A stretch of DNA of 64,000 bases from Drosophila persimilis (lineage: Eukaryota > Arthropoda > Insecta > Diptera > Drosophilidae), in NCBI RefSeq assembly GCF_003286085.1, contig NW_020825330.1:1736001-1800000 (forward strand). The letters run 5' to 3'. Below the pieces are notes generated by a model. It had not been told where the DNA came from. It ran no database searches and worked only from the letters and a program-made list of their open reading frames with translations. This document shows positions 46,620-57,300 of this stretch, in pieces. How positions within the stretch are numbered: the first letter of the stretch is position 1; every line of letters begins with the position of its first letter. A program made the translations under genes and the position numbers.

Positions 46620-47428
46620 CACCATGGGTCTGTTAAGGGTTAATCAACATATGCCATCTCACTCACACTCACTACTATGCGCCTTTCACTCGCATTTATA
46701 GCTAACATACGTTAAGGCATGGCCCTTTTCCGACGAGACCAGCTTGTATTATTCCATCATGGTGTAGATGCTACAACTTCTCTCTCCCTCTCTCTCTCTC
46801 ACTTTTCTACGTAGCAGTAAAGGGTGGGTTTTCATGCATACATACATATGTATGTGTGTGTGCTTTTCGAAGCCACGAAAAATGCGGAATGACAACAGCG
46901 CAGTCGCGACCGTGTAGAAATTAGTAATAAGGTGATGTCATGGTGAATGTACTAATACGGTGGTGTCATCACAGCATCTGCTCTCTTATTTGTAGATCCT
47001 TTATACATATGCTTATTTTGTTTAATAAAACATATATATGAATATAATGAGGGGACATACATATGTAAATACATATGTACAAATAAATCATGAAAAACGT
47101 GTTGAACCGTGTTTTGAATATTTTTAACGGTGCGGGGTAGTGCGTGCTGGAACTTTTTACTTAGTGCCACGATGAGTCGTGCCAAACTATTTCAGTCCTT
47201 GCCCATTTCTAGTACATATATATGTATGTGTGCTGCCCATAGCCCATTCCCATACACACACATATACATACATTACGGCATGACGCAATTATACAAGGTG
47301 GTGTCGTCGGCAAAAGTCAGTCCCTTAACGTATGCTAGCAATAAGGGCGAATGAAAGGCACATAGTATAGTGAGTGTGAGTGAGACGGCATATGTTGATG
47401 TTGGTTAATCCTTAAGAGGCCCGTGGTG
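46620..47428. mobile_element. Non-autonomous TIR element (MITE), TTAA-flanked
   Basis: The terminal inverted repeats are about 150 bp: 46620-46765 and the reverse complement of 47278-47428. Shared words in order are CACCA(T/C)GGG, TTAAGG, CAACATATGCC, TCTCACTCACACTCACTA, GCCTTTCA(C/T)TCGC, CATACGTTAAGG and CCGACGA(G/C)ACCA(G/C)CTTGTAT. The left end is flanked by TTAA (46616-46619) and the right by TTTTAA, suggesting a piggyBac-like TTAA target, with two extra Ts on the right. The interior holds a CT-rich stretch and ACATATGT words and has no transposase. Confidence 0.75.
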
Positions 47429-47693
47429 TTTTAAATTTTATGCAGCCATTAAAAATTTGTCTTCAACATTTTTAGTTATATTAAAATTTTCTTTTACATA
47501 ATATATAAATATTACTTATAATTCTGTGATATTTTTTTTATATGCTATTTATATAATATGCAATATGTAATTTTGTTGCTGTCGGGACATATGGGTTAAG
47601 AATATATAAAAAAAAACGTCCGTGAACAACATTCATCAACAAGCAAACATGCACTGACGATAAGGGACAACACGAACGAACTTCGGCTCCCGA

Positions 47694-47727
47694 CGAGACC
47701 ACCTTGTATAATTGCATCATGCATTAC
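47694..47727. mobile_element. Orphan terminal-repeat end of the same MITE family
   Basis: CCGACGAGACCACCTTGTAT followed by AATTGCATCATGC matches the inner end of the 46.6-kb TIR and its partner at 47278-47311, including the adjacent CATTACGGC word. Only this end is recognisable, so it is probably a deleted second copy. Confidence 0.5.
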
Positions 47728-47850
47728 GGCAAAGCAGAGTCTCCGCCATTTTGACGCGGCTGCGTCGCCGACTGCTGCTTTTCCTATAAAAAGGCCGGCA
47801 ACAAGCGCTCTCGGTCCGTTATATCCATATTTTTGACCTGCTCGGACCAC

Positions 47851-48087
47851 TTCTTTTTCCTCTTACTTATTGTTATTTTCCTAATACTGGTTCTTATTTC
47901 TATTGACTAATTGCGGTTGCGGCGGTTCCGGCGGCGGCGGTTGCGGCGGTTCCGGCGGCGGCGGTTGCGGCGGTTGCGGCGGTTGCGGCGGTTCCGGCGG
48001 CGGCGGTTGCGGCGGTTGCGGCGGTTCTTCCTTTTCATCTTACTTATTGTTATTTTTCTAATACTTATTCTTATTTCTATTGACTAA
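47851..48087. repeat. GGCGGTTGC minisatellite flanked by a 60-bp direct repeat
   Basis: 47851-47910 and 48028-48087 are near-identical (TTCTTTTTCCTCTTACTTAT versus TTCCTTTTCATCTTACTTAT, both ending TTCTATTGACTAA). Between them lies a GGCGGTTGC/GGCGGTTCC array, the reverse complement of the 46.2-kb minisatellite unit. The period is 177 bp. Confidence 0.7.
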
Positions 48088-48215
48088 ACTGAATCTTCTT
48101 CAGTTTGCCCATTGCACGTTGTACGTTTTTGATTAAGTATGAGTATGAGAATAAGTATTTTAATTTTTTTATATTATATTTGTCCAACACTTAAATTACA
48201 TTTTTGACAAAGCTT

Positions 48216-48461
48216 TTATAGGAAGTATAGTTGATTTTCTAACCCAGATGATGGGGATCTGTTAATACTTTCGGCTACATGAAATGCCAATTTGTGAGCG
48301 TATTGACATACAGCAGGCACGCGACAGGTCCCAGAAAAATTATAATACATGTGGGTCATTTTGTAGGACAACATTTGCAGTTTATCGGCACTTAGTCCTA
48401 TGTTATCATGTATAACATTGTAGTTAGTTGGCGATACCGTTCCCTGACGCACAGCTTGCGA
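48216..48461 (-). pseudogene. piwi-like Argonaute C-terminal fragment, minus copy
   Basis: The reading from 48461 down to 48216 gives [53 protein letters not shown] and a terminal NQLYFL before the stop. This is the end of the PIWI domain, with the C-terminal YFL typical of Piwi/Aub proteins and highest resemblance to Piwi. The MID, PAZ and N domains and most of PIWI are missing. An ATG from the palindromic leader (48534-48536) opens a 106-codon frame into it. It is a truncated copy, not an active slicer. The parental gene is not in the window. Confidence 0.85.
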
Positions 48462-48468
48462 CCATGTC

Positions 48469-48520
48469 GGCCATGTCGGAAGTATTTGTTTAAATTTAAA
48501 CAAATACTTCCGACATGGCC
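48469..48520. repeat. 52-bp perfect palindrome
   Basis: Each half reads TTTAAACAAATACTTCCGAC then ATGGCC outward from the centre (48494/48495). It is the symmetric core of the piwi-like inverted repeat. A third copy of the half-site lies at 46300-46323. Confidence 0.9.
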
Positions 48521-48802
48521 GTAGCCCGAATGGCATTTATTGTTGTCGCTAAGCGGATCAATACTCGGTACTTTACCAACGATCGAAATACCGTGCCTGG
48601 TACTGTAGTCGATAACATAGGACTAAGTGCCGATAAACTGCAAATGTTGTCCTACAAAATGACCAACATGTATTATAATTTTTCTGGGACCTGTCGCGTG
48701 CCTGCTGTTTGTCAATACGCTCACAAATTGGCATTTCTTGTAGCCGAACGTATTAACAGATGCCCATCATCTGGGTTAGAAAATCAGCTATACTTCCTAT
48801 AA
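48515..48802 (+). pseudogene. piwi-like Argonaute C-terminal fragment, plus copy with internal deletion
   Basis: The frame from an ATG at 48515 reads [15 protein letters not shown], then [34 protein letters not shown] and terminal NQLYFL. It keeps an upstream PIWI segment ([13 protein letters not shown]) that the minus copy lacks, but has lost about 33 codons (the [11 protein letters not shown] block) between VVD and NIGL, joined in frame. It differs from the minus copy at four residues over the shared 62. At 95 codons it is a fragment, although the open frame is intact. Confidence 0.85.
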
Positions 48803-48854
48803 AAGCTTTGTCAAAAATGTAATTTAAGTGTTGGACAAATATAATTAAAACGAG

Positions 48855-49310
48855 GGGGAACGTTGTGAGTTTCTGCGGAGACCGCAACTCTACAGTTATA
48901 CCCGATACTTAGTCAGTATGGGTCTCCTCCGGCAGACGCCGCTAATATTAAGCGACACGACGAAGAGTGCGTGCGAGAGAGACAGAAAATCCGTCTGAGC
49001 TTGACGTCGGGCGCTGAATAGCAAGTGCAAATTGATTTGTTCCCTTTGGCTATAAAAATGATCTGATCTGATCCAGATTCAGAAACCTGATAGATATGAT
49101 CATTATCTATGATTCTGCGTTTTTAGTTTTCTCGAATCTGCAATATTGTGGATGCAACAGTTCTTCGTCCTTTGGGGGGGCGGAAGTGGGTGAGGCGAAA
49201 TTTTGAGATATACGTTTTATAGTGAGATCTACCATAAATCGTAAAATAAAATAAAACTGACTCAGTATCGTGTGTAGAGCCGCTGCCCTTGCCGCGTCTC
49301 ACAGCGCTCC
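48855..49310 (-). mobile_element. DINE-1-type Helitron copy (ISX/ISY-like), minus orientation
   Basis: On the minus strand it contains GCCCACTTCCGCC-like, AAGGACGAAGAACTGTTGCA and CAGATTCGAGAAAACTAAAA, then a TCTGATCCAGATCAGATCAT-like run, TCAATTTGCACTTGC, GCGCCCGACGTCA, TCTGTCTCTCTCGCACGCAC and GGGTATAACTGTAGAGTTGC. This is the least degraded copy in the window. It abuts the right arm of the piwi-like inverted repeat. An 'AGAGCCGCTGCCCTTGCCGC' module follows at about 49270-49295. Confidence 0.75.
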
Positions 49311-52300
49311 TGCTCGTTTTCGGTTATGAATCAATGGAAGATTGGAAGTCGAATGCGTTCACATTTCTTTTCGTCAGTCGACTGCGATAATATTTCTGCA
49401 TTCAGTCGAGAAGTTTCCTCGCAGTTGCATCTTTCGTTGCAGCTGAAGTCAATCCAATATCCATCGAACGGTCGCTGGCATTGTCGGCATGGGGGAAATT
49501 AAAAGATGAAAGCGGAAGCACATTCTCGACTCGATTTGCCAGACAAATTTTTATGGCACATTCTCGTATACTCGTACAGCAAATACTTATGCTCTTTCAG
49601 GGACCGGGTCCCATGTGGTCCTCGGTGGGATATTGGCACGCACACAGCATAACCAAATGCATAACAAGAGCACACACACACCCACATAAACATAATAATA
49701 ACCCAGATAACTAATGGCAAATTGCTGGCATCGTTCACTCCCGCTCCGCTCCGTTCCGTTCCGTTCCGTTCCGACCCGGAGTCCTCCTCCTTTCCGAGCT
49801 GGCAGTTTCGTCCTGCATTTCGTCCTCTCCATCTGTGTGTGTGTGTGTGTGTGTGTGTATAGTGTCTTCTAATTACTGCCACTGCTGTGGTAATCATGAT
49901 TTAAACGCTAATCTGCACTCGCACTGGGGCTACATCCATACGTACGTGCTCAAGATTGGTCCACACCAAGAGCCGGAGAGCCCCTGGAGAGCATATAGGA
50001 TGATACGGGTCTGGGGAAGCGCCGATATCGGAGGCATGTATGTACATACATGTACATATATGCCGCATATGCACACGAACAAGCAAGATGGGCACAAACA
50101 TAATACTGGATAAGCGGTTTTACAACTCTCGAAGGGGCTGTACCCAGCACCAGGACTCTTATGGGATGCAGAATGAAAGCTTCAGAAAGGGAAGGGAGCC
50201 AGCGCTATCACAATCTGCCAATCGCTTACATTCATTGCCACTTATTTTTTGTATCCAAAGCGCGAGAAAAAAGTGCCAAAACCGAACATGGAACTATCTT
50301 ATTCCTGAAACCTGTTTGCACACTTAATAGTGAATGCACCATCCTGTGCCTGGGCTTGGGCATGACATCTATAGAACATCCGCATGTGCAGGATATCAAA
50401 CCGAAAGGAGATAAAAGGCCATTTAAAGCAAATATGTTGAATTCAATTTGTTGCTCACATGAAGACGCGTACACCTGGAAAATGCCCTTGGGGGGATGTC
50501 GGGAATGTTTGTTGGTTGTCTAAGAAATGCCAATACGAGAAGTACACGAGTTGTGGAAGATATTCTGCTACTTCCGCCGCTCAAGCCCCCCAACGGGTGG
50601 TCCCTGGGCCATGGGCCATGGGCCGTGGTTGGGAATGTTTATCGGATAAGTATAGAACCGGAAAATGCTATTTACGTGCAATGGCAGCCACAGTGAAGGT
50701 CTTTCGAGGGATTCCAGGGCCCAAGCAAATCAAAGGCTTCTATGAGTTTCTCGGCGAGCGCCGAAAGGTTATGCGACAGCGAAATAGCAATGTATTTTCA
50801 GTACGTAGCCCCCCTCATGGAAGTTATTTTGAGTAAAATTTGAAGGACAAAAAAAGATGACAGCAGACAAAGCGGAAATAGGAGTCCCAGACATTGTATC
50901 AGATAGATGGCTCCCCGCTGTTAACGCTTTGAGGAAGCCACACGAGCCGTGGAATCATCTTCAAAGGTATGGAAACTCATAGTCTTGCTAGTATAAAGCC
51001 TGAAAGTGTTGCCATAAATCATCAATGCATATTGCAGTATTATTGCCCACCAGCCAACCCGATTATCTGGGACTTGTGCACTGACGCTAGCACCCGTTAT
51101 TGACACCGACACCTTTGTCATAATTGAGACGGTATCTCAAGCACTCAAGAACGGCCCGGAGGCATATCAATCACGTTGAACCTTTCTGCAAGACGGGCCA
51201 AGAAGGTGACCAAATTCTGTGGAACGGAATTCCCTCTTCTGTGGGCTTTGCAGGCTGGTATCCCATCCAGGACAGAATTTTCCGACTGCAATGCTCCGTT
51301 GAAAGGCGACTTTGACTTCAGTTCGCTTCGCTTGTGCGGCCAGAGGCGGCTGCACAAAAATGCAATTATAATGCCGGCAGCTGGCAACTGCAACTGCCAC
51401 TGCGAGTGCAACTCTTTGCATATCAAAGAGCCAGACTGGGGAGTCTGTCCCTGAGGCGATGTTGGGGAACAGTTGACAGAAACGGGCACAGGCACTGGGA
51501 CAGGGACAGGCACGGGGACAGGCACGGGGACAGGGACAGGGAAACGTGCTCGGGGACGTTAAAGTCGGCGGCTCTGTATGAGCGGAAGAAAAATTCCTGA
51601 ATCAAATACCAATGTCTTTCGTTCGGTTCATTCAGTTTAGTTCCAATTCGGCCAATAAGAAATTTGCTTGAGTGGCAATATTGCATGGATCCAAGGGCGG
51701 CATTCAATGTTTTTTGTGTTTGCCTCCACTCAATGCTATCCTAATGCCCACTCGGAGCCACGACTTGTCTAAAGGATTATTGATTCCAGTGGTCTGTTGT
51801 AAGCGGCACACAATGGAGCCGGGCCGTCTAATCGAGTGGCTCTCGCCCACTCAAGTGGCTCGGAGATGATGAGGAAACCACAGCAACGAGGCCCAGACCA
51901 CACCAGCCCAGACCAGTCCAGCCCAGAAGGGAAATACAAGTCACAAAATATGGAAAGGAAATCAATTTCTCCTTTTGTTTAACCCCACAAAGGTGGGTCG
52001 AGCTGTAGTGTGCAACTGAGATCCAAGACGAGCTTCTAATTGTTCCCCAGTTTGCCGCACGTCGTTGACGTTGCCGTTGCCGTTGCCGTTGGAGGCGACA
52101 TGGAGGCACAAAGAATCAATCAGAGCCACAAATTGAATCAAGGTTCAATGGAAGTCTCCCAAAAATAGACCACCAGCCCTGCCAAACGCACAGGATTTAA
52201 AAGAGGACCCAGGCTCCTCGCAACAAAGGACATAAATGAAACTGATAAGGAAATTGCATTTTCCGAGTGGCTCCGTGTACATGCCCTGACAGGCCATACC

Positions 52301-54016
52301 ACACCATATCCAATATTGTTGTACCCGTGCACGTGGATATAGAAAAGTTAATGACTTTTGGCATTTTTCGCTGGCAAGTCAACGACCAACTGGCAAAGCC
52401 AAGAAGTAAAATCAAAAGCATCAAAAAGAAACCGCATAGCTTAAATCATAAAACAAATTTTCTCGATACTCTACTCGAATGAGTGGCGTTGCATTTTCAA
52501 AGGACTTTGTCGGCGAACATTTGTCAAAATTGCCATTAAAGGAACTCAATCTCCAAAGCCCCATGGACCATGGTTCATATTTGTATCCCGATCCATTGGC
52601 TTTAGTAATGCCCCATATCTTAATATTTGTAATTTGCATATGGTACATGTACGTATAGATGTTATTGATATTATAAATGAAATTTTTACGTATATAGTCC
52701 ATCGTTCCTTTGACAGACAAGTTTGTAGATGTATGTTTTTAATATGGGTTCATACATAATGTAAGACATAATGTTCCAATCTTTTGGATTGTGCTCTATA
52801 GAATTTTGAACCAATTGAAAGAAAAAGAGCATCGATACGTCGGCTCTGGTAGACGTGTAAGCCACATCCTGACAGCGGTGATTGAGTGAGTTCATCGTGG
52901 ATGAAGATGTGTCCGTGGATGGGGACTGTTGAATGTAGCGGTAAAGAGTCAAGCACCTTTCGGGCGACGGGCATAAAACTTTGCCGCTGAACAGCTGAGC
53001 GCCATGCCCACCAGTGCCAGTGCATTCCAGGAGGCGCCAAGTCAAAACAAAGCGCGATGCTAAAAGATTAAAAAACGCTTAAGCAGCGCTGCCCAACACA
53101 GTAACAAAAGCAACAATATGGCAGCAATAACAGTAGCACCAACACCAGCACCAGCGCCAGCACCAGCGCCAGCACCAGCATGCTACAGCAGCAGCACCAG
53201 CGGCACCAGCACGAAATTCGATACAATACACGAAGAGCTCTACCGATGAAATCACGACTAAAAAGCTACTCATTAAAGCTATTAAAGCTACTCAAAAGCT
53301 ACGACTTACCGTTTGTTATTGTGCACTGACTGTCCTATTGCTGTGTAGGTGTGAGCGAGAGAGTGCTTTGGGAGGGAGACGACTCGCTCAGAGAGGATCA
53401 AAACGGACAAGAAAAAGATAGCGCGTGTTGAGCGTGTTCCTCTGCGGCAATGTGTGTGGGCTAGAGAGAGAAAGAACTCACTTTTTCATATAAAATGTGA
53501 TGCAATTGGAGTGTGACGAGGGGGCTTGGAAAATATGCAACACCAATTTGATCTATGCGGCTGCTTTCGGATCTTCAAAGAACATAAAGGTAGTGCACGA
53601 TAGAGATTTCATTCTGTACGTATCATGGCCTCAGGCGCATATACCCGTATACCCCAGAACTTTACGCGTACCGGGTATCAGGGCGCCCTTGTAAACAACA
53701 GGCGAAGCTAACGTCGGCGCCGGCGCAGAGATGCCGCGGATAAAAAGCCAAAGCGGGGCAGAGCGGATAAAAACCGTACGGATAGCAATCAACATGGGGC
53801 GGATAGGGCCAGCTGGGAACACTCGCCTCCGTTTGTGGCGCTTGCCGCACGAGAACAGCCGACGGACAGCCGATACAGAGCCGAACCGGCAACCGATGTT
53901 GGGCGAATATCCAGTGCTGCTGTCCCCGCTGCTGTTGCTGCTGCAGCGCTGCCACCGCCGAATCCGACAGAGGAAACTTTTTCGAATAAAACCAAAAAAT
54001 TGGTTTGTTTTGATTC
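49311..54016. other. Intergenic region, no convincing gene
   Basis: Simple repeats: (GT)n at about 49835-49858, CCGTT units (about 49745-49772), GGGACAGGCAC units (about 51485-51542), GCCGTT units (about 52068-52092) and GCACCAGC units (about 53138-53210). An open frame at 50459-50836 has protein-like segments (VKVFRGIPGPKQIKGFYEFL) but I do not recognise it. 53340-53480 is rich in GAGAG and precedes the putative first exon at 54.0 kb. Confidence 0.4.
53345..53475. promoter_or_regulatory. GA-rich candidate GAGA-factor region
   Basis: GAGCGAGAGAGTGC, CTCAGAGAGG and CTAGAGAGAGAAAG cluster within 130 bp. GAF-type sites are common upstream of paused fly promoters. The nearest candidate start is at about 54017. 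Confidence 0.4.
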
Positions 54017-54320
54017 AGTCGTTGCGGGTTTTTTAAGGCGAACACAGCCAAGCCAAGAGCAGTGCAACGGAACCAAACCGAAACCAAAACTAAACCATAC
54101 AGAATTCCGGCTAGATAAATAACATTTTTGAAATTTTCAAAATACCAAAAACAGGAAACTAAAACAACAAACAATCCCAAGAAACTCATCCAAAAAAACC
54201 AAAAAATAAAACAAAAACTGAAATATTTTTTTCGAAATTTTTCTTTCTGTGTTGCGCGTTCCGATCCGAATCCGAATCCAAGAAAAGTGAAAGAGTGTGG
54301 CATGGCCAGAAATTGATCAG
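54017..54320 (+). other. Putative non-coding first exon (5' UTR) with splice donor
   Basis: TCAGTCGTTGCGGG at 54015 is a good initiator. The following 300 bases are A-rich, uORF-poor 5'-UTR-like DNA (repeated AACCAAAAC words). They end at GATCAG|GTAAATAATG, a good splice donor (GT at 54321). No coding exon is found downstream in the window, so the gene would continue past 64 kb with a first intron over 9.7 kb. This is an inference from signals only. Confidence 0.4.
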
Positions 54321-57300
54321 GTAAATAATGTTGCTGCTGTATAAATTCATTTCTTTCATTTGGAAGGGAAACAAATCTGGCCACAGTCCGAGCTGACAGC
54401 AAAACAATGGCAAATATTTATTGTGGCGTCTCCGACGGGCATAAACAATGCCGAAAGAGAATCCGAAGGGAAAGTTGCCCGCATTCCTGTGCGAAATCAA
54501 ATAACATGATTTGTATCGTACTTCCTCCAGTCAGAGTCCAGCCCCATGAATCTCCGGCCATTTATCAAGTCGAATTGCCCCAGAAAACTCCCCGATAGGA
54601 ATTGAATGAAAACGCATCGATTATGATCGAATCTGTCGCCTGAATGATTTTCAAAATGCAGAAAATACTGTGTCCCACACCACAGAAAGTGAAAAGTTCC
54701 ATGCGTCCCTTCGAGCAATCGCTTGACACGATGATTTTGAATTGATTTAATTTATGCTGGAGTCATGGTCGTCGTCATTCCAAGCAAAGCTCTAAATTGG
54801 ATTAAGATAATCTATGGCAAATTTGTTGTGTATTTCTCTGAAACAGGGCCAATGCGATTTAAAGCTCTTATTTGTTCAAACAAAGGGAAACTATTAAAAT
54901 TATAAATTAAGAAAAAACCCCAATCAAAAATGTTCTGAATTGATTTCTGAAATCAACATTAAGTGCAGTTTATGTGGAAACTTCGTAACTATGCAAATTC
55001 TTTTGTCGACCACACTCTTGGCCTTTAATGTCTCTTGGTAAAGTTTAAGTACTGAAATCCTAGACCATTTTTTCGCGGCTCCTTTATTCGTCAGCCGTGG
55101 TTATTTCCGTAGAAACTTTTCGAAAAAACAGCTTAGAGTAAAATGAAATAAAATAAGGAAACCAAAAAAGCAAGGAACAAAATTGATAAAGAAGAAATCA
55201 TAAAAACTAAGGAACTTCTTCTAGTTGGAAACTTGTCAGGCAGTAAACTTGCACTTTGCCTTGACTTTACTAAAGCTGCTCTGGTCGTGGCTCTGGTTCT
55301 GGCTATGGTTCTGGCTCTGCCTCTGGCTCTGGTTCTGGTTCTTTATTGACCGTTGGGGTCGTTGCGCTGCAGGAAGTTGTCCGCCGAAGAGGAAGTGAAA
55401 ACTTCGGGAAGAGAACAGCCTGAAGAGTATCCAAAGTTCGTGTTGGCAGGAGATGCTCCTTTGTTGTACTGGCAACTGTCGAAAGAGCGCTTTTCATATG
55501 ACAGGATGCTGGCCCGGCTTCCTTTCATATCGTTGAACATTTTAATACACCCACCTCGTAGACCCCTTGGGGCATCGATTTTTGATTCAGAAACAGCGAC
55601 AATGGCTAGGACAGGGGACAGGGGACAGCGGGGAACGGACAGAGGACAGAGGACAACGCCAACTGGCAATTATCAGAGCCAGACCCGTGCCCAGACTGGG
55701 AGAGAGCAAACCGCCAGCTGGAGCTGGGGAAACCTATTAAAATTATATTTAATGCACTTACCCGAGATGGCGATTAGGTCAACGGGCAATGGCCAGGGTC
55801 CTCGCTGCTCGTTCAGGGCGGAGCTGCGCGAAATTGGAAAATTGCTGATGCACTTGCAATGAATTAATTTGATTCGGTCGAGAATGCTCCAAGATTCGCA
55901 CTTCCCATTGCAATGGTGGCATCTACTTCACATTCTCTACATATGTATGTATCACCGCTCCACACACACACACACACACACACACACTCATTAGTATTAA
56001 TGCACAGTTAAGGCCGAAAGGGAATCGGGAAACTTCCAACACTGAAAGAGATAAATGAGGAAACTCAATTAGAGACAACTTGGCTTCCCTGTGGGATATT
56101 TAAGCCTGATACGGGAGGCCAAAGTGCGGAGAGACTCGCTGCACACAATATGTTCTTATTACAAATATTATTTCGGGAGCAACTGGGAGACGCGGTACGT
56201 TGAAGGTTTGTAGGCCCAGGCATGGATTGGGAATCGCTATTCAATCCATTAAATTTGGGAGCTGTCCTCTGTCCTTGTTAATTATGTATGTAGCATTTTT
56301 TCCACATAATTAATTTGACACAAAATCGATTTCCATTTACGATGCACCCAATTGCAGATGGAATGGCCAACTTCGGCATCCCATATTGAAGAGCTTATCG
56401 GCCGCTAACAGACCCTGTCCGCGGTTGCGAGTAAATGTCCAGTAAAGGGTCACTCGCCACCAAAGAAAAACATGAAAATCCTTTCGAGTTTTGACCTGTG
56501 GCCGGCGAAAGCACTGCCCTATGCAAACCCCAAGATATCCTTGCTAATCTGTCGACTACAGGGCTGCTGCAGGATATAATGGCGGCTCAAACGTATGAAA
56601 TGCGAGCAACAAAAATGAATCGGGCCAGAAGAGTTTAAGTTTTAAAGCCCTAGTGGACGCCAAAGGGCTGCCTTTGGCTGACGAAAGTTCCGAAAGAGTG
56701 TACAAAAATACAGAGAACAAGAGGGAAAACCGGATGGTGGAAAATGCAACACGCACAGGGGCAAAAGTCGTGAAGGCAATGGGCGCGGGACAACCCTTTT
56801 GGGTTTTGGCCACCATCCTGTGCGCCGACCTGGTGCCCTTTGCCCCTCCATCACCTCCCAGCCGTCGCATTGAACTGGCCAAAATGTTTGGGCGGGCTTC
56901 ATGCGAAAGTTATTGAAAGAAAAACATTAAGAAGAGGTCTCCCACAAGCAGATTCGTAGCCACGAATGGGGCTGCCAGTTTGCGGTCGGTCAGTTGGCTT
57001 ACTTTGCTCTTGGCCACTTTTTTGTGCCGGCTAAAATTTGTTTGCTGCTAGCGCTAGCTGGGCAACCAGAAAGGCTCCCCCTAATCCCAGTGAGTGTTTT
57101 TTCCAGTCTTTTCTCTTTTTTCCTCTTTTTTTCGGCCGTTTCTGGGGGGCTTCTCTTCCCTTTGGGGTCTACTTAATGGCACCTGTGGCTCCTGTTTCTG
57201 CTAATCACGATTTTAATGACTTCTTACCTTTGGCCCTTTGTTGTCCTTGATGTTGTTTATGGATGTCGGTGAAAGGTTTATCAAGCATCGCTCCCCCTCT

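Larger units (their letters stand above)
48174..48853. repeat. Inverted repeat built from two piwi-like gene fragments
   Basis: The arms, about 48174-48407 and 48611-48848, are near-identical by eye (about six mismatches in roughly 235 bp). They cover the last 62 or so codons, the stop and about 50 bp of 3' sequence of a Piwi-type Argonaute. The spacer (48408-48610) holds arm-specific Piwi sequence and a central 52-bp palindrome (48469-48520). Both fragments point outward from the palindrome. Confidence 0.85.

Noticed and set aside
50459..50836. 125-codon open frame
   Set aside because: There is no recognisable domain and no promoter or poly-A signals; it could be chance in GC-balanced DNA.
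55353..55862. 169-codon plus-strand open frame
   Set aside because: It includes a GGGACAG simple repeat and has no domain; a Glu-rich start without a good ATG context.
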